Below are positions 48,481 to 58,570 of a stretch of 64,000 nt of DNA, in pieces. Within the stretch, counting starts at the first letter, position 1, and every line of letters starts with the position of its first letter. Source of the DNA: Neodontobutis hainanensis. Its lineage: Eukaryota > Chordata > Actinopteri > Gobiiformes > Odontobutidae. Where the stretch lies: positions 1-64,000 of the forward strand of contig JALDNG010001283.1 of assembly GCA_024349245.1 (NCBI GenBank), given 5' to 3'. Under the pieces are notes generated by a model. The model did not search any database. It was not told where the DNA came from and saw only the letters and a program-made list of their open reading frames with translations. The position numbers and the translations under genes were made by a program.

Positions 48481-49272
48481 AGATTGTTCTCCCCTCTTGT
48501 GTGAGGGTGTGGCCTAAATACTTTACTGTGGGTTGCCACAGCTGAAGCTTGCTTTTGCTTACTTTGTTTCCGGTGGCTGATAAGTATTTGAGTAGCGCCA
48601 CTGTGTCCTCCTGACACTGTTTTTGGTCTGCTGCAGTGATCAAAATGTCATCTACATAGACCAAAATTTGACTTCCACTTGGGGGAGTGAATTTGGACAA
48701 CAGATTTGAGATACATTGTGAGAAGATAGTTGGACTTTCCGCGTAGCCCTGTGGGAGCCGTGTGAATGAATAGGTTTTGCCTTTAAACACGAATCCAAAC
48801 CATTTTGTGCTCTCTTGTGTCAGTGGTATGGAGAAAAATGCATTAGCTAAGTCAATTACTGAAAAATATTTAGCCCCTGGTGCTATTTGATTCAGTAATG
48901 TGTGTGGGTTTGGCACATTTGGTGCCCGCTGTTGAACTGCATCATTCACGGCTCGAAGATCTTGTATCATTCTCCACGCCACTGAGGAGGAGCCTTCTTT
49001 ACTGGAAAAATTGGTGTTGTACACGGCATCTGGACATTCAATGATAACTTTAGCCTGGACTAGGGCTTTTATGACCGGTTCTATGCCTGCTTCAGCATCT
49101 GGTTTTAATGGGTATTGCCGCACTTGGTCTGAATTCAGTTTTCCTGTGATTTGGACTGGAGGTGCCCCTGCATTAAGCCTACATCATGGGCACCTGCACT
49201 CCATAATTTGTCTGGGATAGACGCTAATACTTCCTCCTCTAGGTCTGTGAGGAGGACAGTGGTTGTTTCGTC
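48401..49272 (-). pseudogene. ERV1 pol: reverse transcriptase (copy 2)
   Basis: 240-codon frame from 49123 with the RT palm: WRMIQDLRAVNDAV, YFSVIDLANAFFSI (Asp91), LPQGYAESPTIFSQ and YVDD (residues 156-159). Residues 33-46 are out of frame relative to copy 1 because of compensating indels. The segment 49272-49124 is further shifted by single-base losses in C and G runs. Confidence 0.9.
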
Positions 49273-50208
49273 TCATTTCTCTGTGAGGTGGGTTGTGGGG
49301 GTTCCAATCACTCGGTAGTTAACTTTTACACGGCTCCATCCCGAACTCAGACTGTCCTCAGTATCAGGTGTAGCTCTGGTCCAGTCTTTTAACTTCATTA
49401 CTTGTCTTCTGAGCTCACCTAAGTCTTTCCAGTCGTCTGTAATTCCTTTGCTCAGTGAAATGTGCCGTTTGTCTGCGTATGCCATTAGTCGTTTTGCAGC
49501 GTCTCCAATTTCCACGTTGCAAAAGGACCTCTCTCCTTTGTAGTACATGTAAGGTACTGTCATGTTCTGCGGTCCTAACTTGTCAACCTCTGCTTGATAC
49601 AGTGGATCTGGTCCAGGTGTGTCCTTGTATCTCAATGTCATGTGTAAGTCAGTGATGTCCATAAAGTCTGCTTGGTCTGGGACTCGGTCTTTGGCTAACT
49701 TCACTAACTGTTCTGCAACTCTGGCTGGACCTCTGGGTGGGAGATCTAAGCTCCACCAGTAGTGCAACCTCCCTCCTCCTTCCACCACATACGCAGTCGT
49801 ATGTCTGGGTCGTGCCACTAAGAAGCCTTCAGGTCCTGTTTCTATTATTATGTCTAATGCTGTGATCAGGTCTCGCCCTAACAGATTGTGTGGACACAGT
49901 GTGGACAAAATGGCTTTAACTGTGACTGGTCCATGGTCAGTGTTGTCTAGAACGACGTCTAAATGAGTGCTAACCGGGCTTTTGGTAATTTTTCCGTTTG
50001 CTGACATTACATTTACTGTTTCCTGGGATTTTCCTAAACCTCCACACTCTCTTATTACTGTTCTTTCAGCTCCTGAATCCACAAGAAATAACAATGGCTT
50101 TCCGTTAATTCTTACCATTAACTCTGGTTTGTTTTTATAACCATCTGCAGTCAAAAGGAAAAGCTGTATGTCTTGGTCTTCTGTATCTAATTCTGGTTCT
50201 GTCTCTAG
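49273..50208 (-). pseudogene. ERV1 pro-pol: retropepsin plus 2H phosphoesterase-like domain (copy 2)
   Basis: Open from the codon after the gag UGA. Counting from the ATG at 50154: an aspartic protease (DSG at 26-28, flap region, LLGRD at 91-95) is followed by an additional domain at residues ~129-293 not found at this place in ordinary class I retroviruses. It begins RLHYWWSLDLPP, has a helix, then DLHMTLRY (HMTL at 171-174), a strand-rich middle (YMYYKGERSFCNVEI) and RHISLSKGI (HISL at 231-234), ending near WSRVKVNYRVIG. Two HxT/S-hydrophobic motifs 60 residues apart, each on a predicted strand, are the signature of 2H phosphoesterases, which cleave 2'-5' or cyclic phosphodiester bonds. Function here is inferred only from the motifs. 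A UGA at 49275-49273 separates it from RT. Confidence 0.8.
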
Positions 50209-50211
50209 TCA
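50205..50211 (-). promoter_or_regulatory. gag stop in readthrough context UGA-CUAG (copy 2)
   Basis: Identical heptamer TGACTAG at the gag end as in copy 1, with pro-pol continuing in phase at 50208. Gammaretroviruses use UAG plus a pseudoknot for the same purpose. Here the stop is UGA with the CUAG 3' context, which alone is known to support readthrough in animal cells. Confidence 0.72.
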
Positions 50212-51985
50212 TGCTTCATAGAACTCATCTCTTTCCTCAGTCCTTTCTCTTCTTGGCTCTCTTTGCCTCCTGTCTTCTCTATCTCTGTCCCCTTCTCTTC
50301 TGTCCCTCTGATTACCTCCGTCCTTCTGGTCTCTGTTCCCCTCACAGTCTTTGTCTTTGCAATCTCGAGCTAAATGTCCCTTTTTGTGGCATATGTAACA
50401 TCTCCCTTCATCTTTGTCTTGTTCCTTCTGTCCATCTTTCCTGTAATTTCCCTGTCCTCTTCCTTTTCCCCTAAACTTGCCTTGCCCTCCACCACCATTG
50501 CGTCTCCTTGGTTCATATACATAGGTTTCCACTCCTTCTTCATTTACTAACACCTGTGTTGCCATTTGCTTTTTCTTTTCCATTTGTCTCTTTTCTGCAT
50601 GCCTGACGTGGTCACAAAACTCGCCATAAGGCATCCTATTTAAAGTTACCACTGTCTTTTTTAACCACTCTCTCTCTGGCTCCCTCAGTCCCAATATTAT
50701 TACTGCTTTTAACTGTTGTCTAAATGGTCCATTGTCCTGGCCGTCATCTTCTATTCCTGAATGTCTCTGGAATACTTCCATTAGTCGAGCTTCATATTTA
50801 TCAAAAGGTTCATTAGGGCCCTGTTGTGTTGCGTGTATTTTTGTCCAGTCCGGTAGGTGTCTGTAAGCGTCTCGAAGGGTTCCCCATAGCCCATTTGCTT
50901 TTCTCAACTCTGTGATACATTGCACTGCTGTCTTTACCCCTCCCCCATTAGCTGCTGCGTTCACTGGTTCAAACAAATGTCTATGTTTCACCCAACGGTG
51001 TCCCATCATTGTTTGTAGTACACCCTGCACCTCACGTCCATTTAACAAATATGAGTCCACTAGTCCCTCAAAGTCCTCTATACAGCCTTCCACGTCTGAG
51101 GTATAAGGTCTGATTCCTTCTAAGGCTGCTTTCACATCTCCTAATGTCCATGTCCTGTACACTGTAACAGTCGGACGCTGTGCGTCACCTTGGGGTTGGG
51201 TAGTTGTATCAGGGGAAGGCGTCTACTTCCACCTCGTCTGGGTCTTTGCTATGTCCCATTTCGGAGTATGGGTCAAAATAACACACCTCAGCTCCTGGAG
51301 CGTGGGGTGAATTTATTGGTGGGAGTGGTTTATTTGAATATAATCGCTTTGATATTGCTCCGGAATTCAACCGAGTCATGGGCCTATTGGGTCCGGATGG
51401 TGTAGGACCAGGATACTGGGGTGGCGGCCCCATTTGCGGTGGCGTTGTAAATACATCCAGCGGCGGATATAACATTGGTCCCTGCACAAAGGGATTAGTG
51501 GGGGCCAAGAGTGGGGCGTTTAGTTGCGCTGGCGGCTGTGGGTCTGGATCCGCTACAAATGTTGTTTGGACATGTGTTCCGTCATTATCCTCAGTTTTCG
51601 TTACGGCATACGTCTCAGTTTGTTTTTTATTTTGTTCGGTCTTTTCTGTTGCGTTTTTTATTTCACGCATTTTTGCTCCTTCACAAGACCATAATTTTGC
51701 GTATCTTAACTGCCGTCCTGGGTTTAACACTACATTTCGACCTTTGTCACAGTCGTGAATTTTTAAATTGGTGAGTAATCTATCTATATCTATTTTATTC
51801 CAGGACGGTGTCCAATTGTATTTTTTCCGCCATTTAGTGAGAAATTGACATGCTTCCGGAAAATATTTACGCATGTATTCCTCCGCTGTCTCTTCTCCTC
51901 CTTCTTCCTCTACTTGTTTTACCACTTTAACTCTTACTGTCTTCTGGCCTTTCGGCTCACCTGGTTTCGGGGTTTTGGATGCCAT
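50209..51985 (-). pseudogene. ERV1 gag (copy 2), two open halves
   Basis: The structural polyprotein. The N-terminal half (51985-51209, 258 codons) starts MASKTPKPGEPKG, contains a YMRKYFPEACQFL segment and a proline-rich region (PPQMGPPPQYPGP), and stops at CCC-UGA-U. The second half is open in the +1 frame (from 51162 by ATG, but continuous from about 51208; 317 codons). It has a capsid-like region (YRTWTLGDVKAALEGIRPY, then FEGLVDSYL and GLREPEREWLKK), a basic linker, one zinc knuckle CYICHKKGHLARDC and a highly charged Arg/Glu/Asp tail ending FYEA before the UGA. The ATG at 51985 is the first in frame and follows the leader. Confidence 0.88.
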
Positions 51986-52100
51986 TTCCTTCGGAGTTTA
52001 ATTTGGGAAAATAAAAGAGTCCGCCTGTCTTTACTTTGACAGTGCTCCCTTATAAAGTGTCAATTCACTCTTCCCAAATCTCCTTCAAATGTATACCCAG
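51986..52100 (-). other. ERV1 5' leader fragment
   Basis: 115 bp of non-coding ERV1 leader between the gag ATG and the point where ERV2 is inserted. No primer-binding site is visible, so that and the ERV1 5' LTR should lie on the far side of ERV2, outside the window. Confidence 0.7.
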
Positions 52101-54046
52101 TGTAGTGAATATGGTCTCGTTGATGAATAATTAATATGAATATGAATTATGAAAATTAATAATTAATATTTTGTTTATGAAAATATTAATTTCTTTCGGG
52201 GCACCACCTTAGTTTTAGCAGTTCTAAGGAAACTGATTATGTTTGATAAGTCTCAATCTTGAAGGAATGAATTCTAACTCGTTTTCAGACCAAATCTACG
52301 TAAACATGAAACAAGGATGTCTTTATGGGTTTTATTAAAATTATGTAAGATTAAATATGAACAACATAAAATAAAACAAGATTATTGACAAAGGATGAGA
52401 ATGATGAAAATAAATGATGAATGAACATAAAATTAACAGTTAACAGGTTAAGGTTATAACATTATGATGGCTTTGATGGAACAGAAAGTTTAATTCCTTT
52501 GAATTTTATTAATTACTCGGAGTTCTTACGGAGAGAGAAGAAAGTTAAATGGCTTAGCTAAAAGGGACTATTGACGGCTGTTTGGAGATCGTAAAAAGGG
52601 AAAAGATGTGCGGTTGGACTTAATCACACAGGTTTTTATAACGCCAAGCTTGTGCCCAGTGTTCACTCACTCTGATGTGGTGGAAAGGTACCAGCGGTGC
52701 GGTTCGAAAAGTCCAAAGGATGCTTGAAATTCCCGGGGTCGCGCTGGCTTCGGCCGTATAGAGGCGTCACCGGTGCAAGGGGTTGAGCTGGTAAGGCGGC
52801 GCCTTAGCAACAAAGCGGCGTCCTGTGATTGTCCTCGAGGTAAAGTGGACTTTACCCGCAGTTGACAATAAAGTCTTTAACAAAAGTGTTCGTTGAAGAA
52901 GCTTAAACTGGTCTTTTCTTGATTAACGAGGGCTGTTTGTTTAGCGGACTCTTTTTAACTTAAAGAACTACAAAATTTCGTCGCGTGGTTACGTAGTTCC
53001 GTAAAAGTTTTCAAAACAAAATATCAAATGCGTTGAGTCGTCAAAATAAAGTCACTTAACACAGGACTGTGTTACGTGGTTTCAAGCTTAAAAGTTACGG
53101 CGATAAATACAAAAACTTAGTAGAAAAGTAGACAAGATTACGCGAACAAGAGTGTGCGAAGCGTTGCGAAAAGAGAAGAGTACAGAAACGAGTTTAACAT
53201 GAAGAAGAAGCGAAGCTAAACTAGAATTTGTAAGAGAGCGATTTCGGCTGCGCACACTTTTGTACTGGCGAAGAGAGGCGTGTTTACACACGTTTGGGGA
53301 CGAGGGCGTTTACTGAAAGTTTAAGAAAGATAATAAAACCTTTCTGTTCCATCAAATGAATAAACTTAGACACAATTTTAAAACGTATTGCTCCTGCATT
53401 GTATCATATCTGTGCGTGAAATATCGTTACCAATCTTTAAAGACTAAACACATGTATATTCGTTGCTTGACCTGAGAACAGAACAATTCATTTTATTACA
53501 CAGCCAGCTGTAAGGAGGAAGAAGAAAGAATTCTTTTATATCGTTATCACTCTGGATCCTGTAAAGGAAGAATGGTGAGGTTTGCATAGTTCTGAACAAT
53601 CCTTTAATACACAGAAATGGAACAGAACGAAGAATTGTCTTTAGATTGAAGCAGAGTCATTACTCTGTTCAACCAAAGGAGGGCAATGTTCAATCACTTA
53701 TAGAGTCCTGTAACAAAGAGACATTCCTTTCTCAGGTCTGGTGTGTTTCAATACACAAATCGTATATTTAAATGTCCATTCTGGTGCCAGGGGTCTGGTC
53801 CAGAAGATAGCGGCTACAGGTCCTTTGAAGTACTGAAAAATAAAGCTGTAAATATAATTTCACTCTTGCGTGAACTCTTTAACACAACATACGAACATCT
53901 GGGCCAGATTAGCAAGGTGCTGCTAATCAAATCTCCTCAGTTCTGGATAAACAAAAACGGCCAGGTCTTTAAAAGTTCAGAGTTGTAAATTCTTTGGTCC
54001 TCTGAGAGGTGTTGGTTCCTGGGGGGTACTGCGGGATATCACTACA
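52101..54046 (-). repeat. ERV2 3' LTR, 1946 bp
   Basis: The ends are TGTAGTGA at 52101 and TCACTACA at 54046, a perfect 8-bp inverted repeat with the canonical TG...CA. A purine tract lies directly next to the right end on the element strand. It is unusually long for an LTR. It contains an AT-rich left third, a GC-richer central part (52700-52800) and no clear ORF. Its left 257 bp recur at 42889-43145. Confidence 0.88.
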
Positions 54047-54057
54047 GTCCCCCCTTT
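54047..54057 (-). promoter_or_regulatory. ERV2 polypurine tract
   Basis: Element strand AAAGGGGGGAC immediately upstream of the LTR's TGTAGTGA; the RNase H-resistant primer for plus-strand DNA synthesis in LTR elements. Confidence 0.8.
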
Positions 54058-54650
54058 CGGCAAAAGACAGGTTCCAATGTCTTGTGCCGACTCCATCCTT
54101 GAAGTACCAGGACCAGGAAGCAAGTAACACGTTAAAGACACAGAGTTTGGCGTTATAACATGTGTATTAATGGGAGCATGGTTAGGGACACAAGTATATT
54201 TAAGTGTAAAAGGGGTTTTTTTTTTTTTTTTTTTTTTTACTTGGGCGTCATTAAGTCATCTGCTAAGGAAGGTAGATTGAGTTTATCATTTAAAAGATGG
54301 ACTTAATGGGAATAAAAGAACAAGAGAGTTATTTCATTTTAAAGGGGTTTAGAGTTTATTAAATTGTTGATAATAAAAGAACACACATTAAATGATAATA
54401 ACTTTAAAGGGACATTGCATGCATTTTAGGGGTAGTCATAAAAGTTACATGAGGTATATATTGGTTATATTTAACATACATAACACATAGCACATTTAAA
54501 CTGAATCTGTCAACCTCCGTATGACTGGGGTTGGTTCAGATTCTTGAAACAGAGAGGTCTTGGTTAAATACATCGGCTTCAGGGGTAATGGACTACCTGC
54601 AACGTTTTCTCTATTCCCAGGGCGGCCACGATTAGGTCTGCAACGCCCTG
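54058..54650 (-). other. ERV2 spacer between env and the 3' LTR
   Basis: About 600 bp without a supported gene; includes a run of about 22 T at 54217-54238 on the plus strand. Could hold the end of a longer env tail or an accessory frame, but nothing is recognisable. Confidence 0.45.
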
Positions 54651-56309
54651 AGTACAGCGGTTTAAACGGGTTTTAAGGCGTTTACGCTTCTAAGAAGCAC
54701 GATGGTGATAATGATGGCCATGAAGTAACCTATTCCTACTGTGGCTGCAAGAACAGTGTCGGAGTTGACCAGGCATACATAATGGGTTGGATAGGAGCTT
54801 GTTGTTTTGCTCTATTTCCTTTAACACATTATCAAGGGGTGCAATGTCAATGGTTCTGCTACCTTCAAACTGGATTTGATAGAGTGTAGCAGGGTGTATT
54901 TCGAGAGGATGGGTTGAAAAGAAATCTGATATTTCTATTTCACTCGTATTGGTCAGCGTCAAGGTGGTACAAGGCGGCGTCCCCAATGTGAAGGATTGCG
55001 TTTTGGGGTACATCTACCCAGAAAGTTTGGTCAGGCAGGTTAACACGGGATGAGGTGTCGTGCTGATCGTAAGTCAGCATTCCGTCTGGAAGAGGGGTGT
55101 TTACTAGCCAGCGGTTACCGATGATCTCTGCTTGAGTGACGGTAACTTGGTGGCGGGCCGTGATTGTCGTTGGACATCTGGCTTGAGGGCTCATGGGCTT
55201 AAGGCCACAGATCCCGTCAGTGTTGTCCCGAACAAAGGGTTTACTGGGACATAGGTAGTGTATGTCCTTGGTTAGGTGCACATGCGTAAATTAGGGGCCA
55301 GGTACAAATCTGGATTGGCATCATGGTATGCCACTACTGAAGGAGTGTGCACTTTAACGCGCGTGTCTCCGTGCCAGGACCCGACGTTACGACGTCTTTA
55401 AGGCGATAGATGTTCTGGGATTCAATGATAGGCAGATTTAAAATAAAAGCCATTTCCCGGAACTCGGGTTGGCGTAAATGGAGTGCGGCACTACCTAAAG
55501 TGTATGCTAAATGGGCCTGAAGTGGGGTTACAAGATCTCTAGTGGCGGTTCCAAGGAGGGATTGTACTAGTGACAGAGGGATAAGGTAGGGTGGAATTCT
55601 TCCCATGGCTAAGCTGTCCACTGAAGAGCTTATGTCTCGGAGCATGTCATCCATTAGTGCGGTGACTACTTGGGCTTGTGCGTAGTCGACCTGGAAGAGG
55701 GTCATAAGTAACTCTACAGCTCGGTGGGTTTTGTTTAGAGCTTCACTGTGTGTGTTTACCACCAACACAGTGTCCTTCAACGTTTTCCCTACTGTTTGGA
55801 GTTGCTGTTGTTGCTGAATGATCTGCGCTCTGATGTCAGGGATTTCAGCCTGTAATTCTGAGACAGGTCTCTTGACCGTGGAAATGCTAACAGTATTGAC
55901 TGTGGACAACCCGAGGTTAAACAAGGTACCCACAGCAGCCGCTGCAACAAGAAGTCCTCCTATAAACCGTTTAGACCTTTGGTTAGCTCCAGTGAGTTCA
56001 GCCTGAGTAATTGTAAATTTCTCAAGCTGGTTAAGCATGTGGGAAATATCAGTTTCAGCGTGGTTAAGAATAGAGGTGGTCCAGCTAGCGCCGGCCCAAC
56101 TGGTGAGCCCTTGAGTGGCTCGGGCGTGTTTCGATACACGTCGTTTGGGTTTAACCTGACAAAACCCTTTGGGTATGCAGGCGACAGTTTGTGATCAACA
56201 GTCCGGGTTGGTCCTTTAAAACGATCCCGGCTGTTGGTCCGGGCTCTATAAGATCTGGGGATCCCATGCCCATAAGGCTGGTGATCAGGAGGAGTAACGT
56301 CCACATCAT
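54651..56309 (-). pseudogene. ERV2 env with furin-like site, frameshifted
   Basis: Envelope glycoprotein remnant. It starts at tandem ATGs (56309) with a signal peptide (MMWTLLLLITSLMGMGS) and shifts frame near 56150. The block 56038-55334 holds the cleavage motif RSKR (55978-55967) followed at once by a hydrophobic fusion-peptide-like stretch (FIGGLLVAAAAVG). A Gln-rich heptad-repeat region (IRAQIIQQQQQLQTVGKTL) and further helices follow. The C-terminal part (55281-54690) is Cys-containing, with HYLCPSKPF and CPTTITARHQ. A transmembrane segment (VGIGYFMAIIITIVLL, about 54731-54684) sits one frame away. The architecture is that of a class I-like fusion protein with a short receptor-side subunit. 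Which env family it belongs to cannot be fixed by eye. Confidence 0.72.
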
Positions 56310-56491
56310 CCTGGTGGGAGAGAGAACTTTTTAGCAATTGTTTCATTGACAGTAAATACCGGAGTTATCAGTTACAGTTGTTGAATTACTCACAGTTACC
56401 ACTGAAAAAGAAAAAGAAATGAAAGGTGTTAAGAGATTAGGTTAGAGGTTAGTTGTTAGTGGTTACTGCAAGTTAAGGGATCTGTTTGAGA

Positions 56492-57159
56492 CTACTTGGG
56501 AGCGTGAGCCCCCTGTAGATCCCATGGGGTTTTGTGCAACTTTATCTGGTTGCGGTGTATCCACTTGAGAGTGGGTTCCTTTCTCCCTTTGGTGATCTTT
56601 ATCTGATACACCACCGGGATAGTTTGTTGACAATGGTGTACGGTCCTGCCCAACGCGGGAGGAATTTCCGCGTCAGTCGGTTGGTACCACCTTTTGTTTG
56701 TCCAGTGAGTTGACTGAACATGTAGTACCACACTTTGTCTCCCACCTGTAGCTCGTCCTAGATGACTTTTGGTCATAATAGGCCTTACGTCCTTCTACAC
56801 TTTTGCCTAGTTTTTCTTGGGCAAAGGCGAAGGTGGTTTTCAGGTGTGCTTGGAGATCAGCCATGTACTGGTGTGTGGTATAGGCCGTAGCTATGTTAGC
56901 CTCTCCTGGCTGATACAGTAAATGTAGAAGCGTCATCTGCCTACCGGTCATGAGCTCAAGCGGGAGACTCGGTCGCCGTGTGTGGCGTGGCTCTGATAGC
57001 CATCAGGACCAAGGGCAGTTTGACGTCCCAGTCTCGGTGATTAGATGCGACATATTTCTTTAGGATGTCGATCACCGTTCGGTTTGCTCTTTCTACTTGG
57101 CCTGAGGACTGGGGTGGTGGCTGACGTGGAATTTTGCTTTCACGCCCATGGTTTGCCAC
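56492..57159 (-). pseudogene. ERV2 pol: integrase C-terminal part
   Basis: Continues the core from the next frame: GQVERANRTVIDILKKYV supplies the catalytic Glu (57159-56956). The segment 56951-56673 has MTLLHLLYQPGEANIATAYT and an EKLGKSVEGRKAYYDQK helix. The last piece (56776-56492) includes a basic end. Three frame changes break it. Confidence 0.82.
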
Positions 57160-58437
57160 AGTTGTCCCATCACCTCGGCTGTGAAGTGAGTACCACGGTC
57201 AGAATCGACCTTACAGGGTAAGCCGAATCTGGAGAACACGTGGTTCATGAGTAGAAAGGCCGTGGTCTGTGCCGTGTCGTTTGGGGCTGGAAGTCCTTCC
57301 ACCCATTTAGTGAAGGCACAGGTGACCATTAGGATGTATTTGTTGCCCCTTGTTGATTTAGTCAAGGGTCCCATCCAATCGATTTGGAGGTCAGACCACG
57401 GAAAAGAAATGCCCCTTCTTTGTAAGGGTGCACGATGGAGTGGTCTTGTCGGTTGAAACTGGCAGCATACTAGGCAGCCTTTGATGTATTCTGCCACGTC
57501 CATTTGCATGTGTGGCCAGTATGCCACTTGTTGGAGTGCCTGGTGTGTTGCGCGAACACCTCTGTGGCCTGCTACAGGAGCGTCATGTGCGTGCGTTAGC
57601 ATGACCCCCCTTAGGCTCTGAGGCACTACGAACGCAGGTGAAGTGAGGGTGTCAGAGACGTGAACAAGCAAGCCATGACGCAGGTGGAGTCGAGCGCGCA
57701 CCGCCCATAGCTTTTTAAGATAAGCGTCGGAGGAAAAGTCAGTGTCTACGATGGGGTTAGACACCGGGTCTGAAAGGTAAAGGATGAGTTTGTGGATTGC
57801 CGAGTCCGCTGCCTGAAGGGCAACGAGGTCGGAACCAGCGAAAGAAAGAGCAGAAGTAGATTGGTCTGCAGGGGCCGGAACCGAGGCATCGGTTGCGGTT
57901 GCTTTAGACCGGGTAAGCAGACAGACAGAATGGGTGGGTTGGGTGGGAAGGGGTCGTTCGTACGAGGGTTCTGGCTGGAAACGCCAGAGCGTACCGTCTA
58001 GAGCCCCTTGTTTTGCCATGAGGTCTGCATGATCGTTCAGGTCTTTGTCCAGTCCAGGGGCTCGAGAGTGGCCCCTGACCTTCTTCCAGTACACCTGCAT
58101 GTCATGGTCCTCGACCAGACCGTCGCCTACGACAAACAGGTCTTTGTGTTTGATCGTCTTTTTCGCGGATGTGAGAAAGCCATTGCTCTTCCATAATGGC
58201 AGGTGGGCAGAGAAGCTGAGTCGTGCGTAATTTGAGTCTGTGCAAATTACGAGCTGTTTGATCTGCTTGGCCACTGCTAGTTGGAGAGTTATGATCACGG
58301 CTGCGATCTCCGCATATTGTGAGGATTGAGGTCCTAACTGAAATTTTTGTGGCTCATAAGGGTTGTCATTGAGCCATACCACACCTGCACCAGCGCGACC
58401 AGAGCTTCATGGTGGAAGGAGCATCCATCGACATAAG
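57093..58437 (-). pseudogene. ERV2 pol: second RNase H and integrase core
   Basis: RNase H starts TAYVDGCSF (58430-58404, first Asp) and then, after a one-base shift, the 429-codon frame from 58382 carries QYAEIAAVI (Glu25), ICTDSNYARL (Asp49) and LNDHADLMAKQGALDGTLW (Asp120), a complete catalytic set of the retroviral type. After a ~110-residue linker comes integrase: HAHDAPVAGHRG and CLVCC (zinc-binding), QIDWMGPL (Asp335) and VDSDRGTHF (Asp395). The frame ends in a shift just before the Glu block. The RNase H lies downstream of another RNase H-like segment (58571-59040). Confidence 0.85.
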
Positions 58438-58570
58438 CAGTGGTCATGTCTTGGCACACGCCAGCATCAAGTAGTGATGGCGTGTTGATACAGTGGAGGT
58501 GTGTTCGTTTAGCGGACGGCTGTGGCGGGCGTGTCGATTGCGCATTGTTGGCATGCAGCGAGTTCCATGC

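Larger units (their letters stand above)
43146..52358 (+). repeat. 9.2 kb tandem duplication, copy 2
   Basis: Second copy of the unit at 33932-43145, continuing without break into the rest of the ERV2 LTR. Differences from copy 1 include substitutions (for example around 44745-44765), an 8-bp length difference and many single-base indels in homopolymers. The non-viral part (43146-45190) carries the same five 22-bp repeats (about 44363-44466) and no gene. Confidence 0.95.

Noticed and set aside
49273..49275. Second in-frame UGA between the 2H domain and RT as another readthrough or selenocysteine site
   Set aside because: Context is UGA-GAC without CUAG, and no stem resembling a SECIS is evident; a CGA to TGA CpG transition explains it more simply.
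52193..52215. Primer-binding-site-like sequence (minus strand TGGTGCCCCGAAAG) near 52200 and 42990
   Set aside because: It lies inside the ERV2 LTR defined by TGTAGTGA...TCACTACA, so it cannot be the ERV1 primer site.
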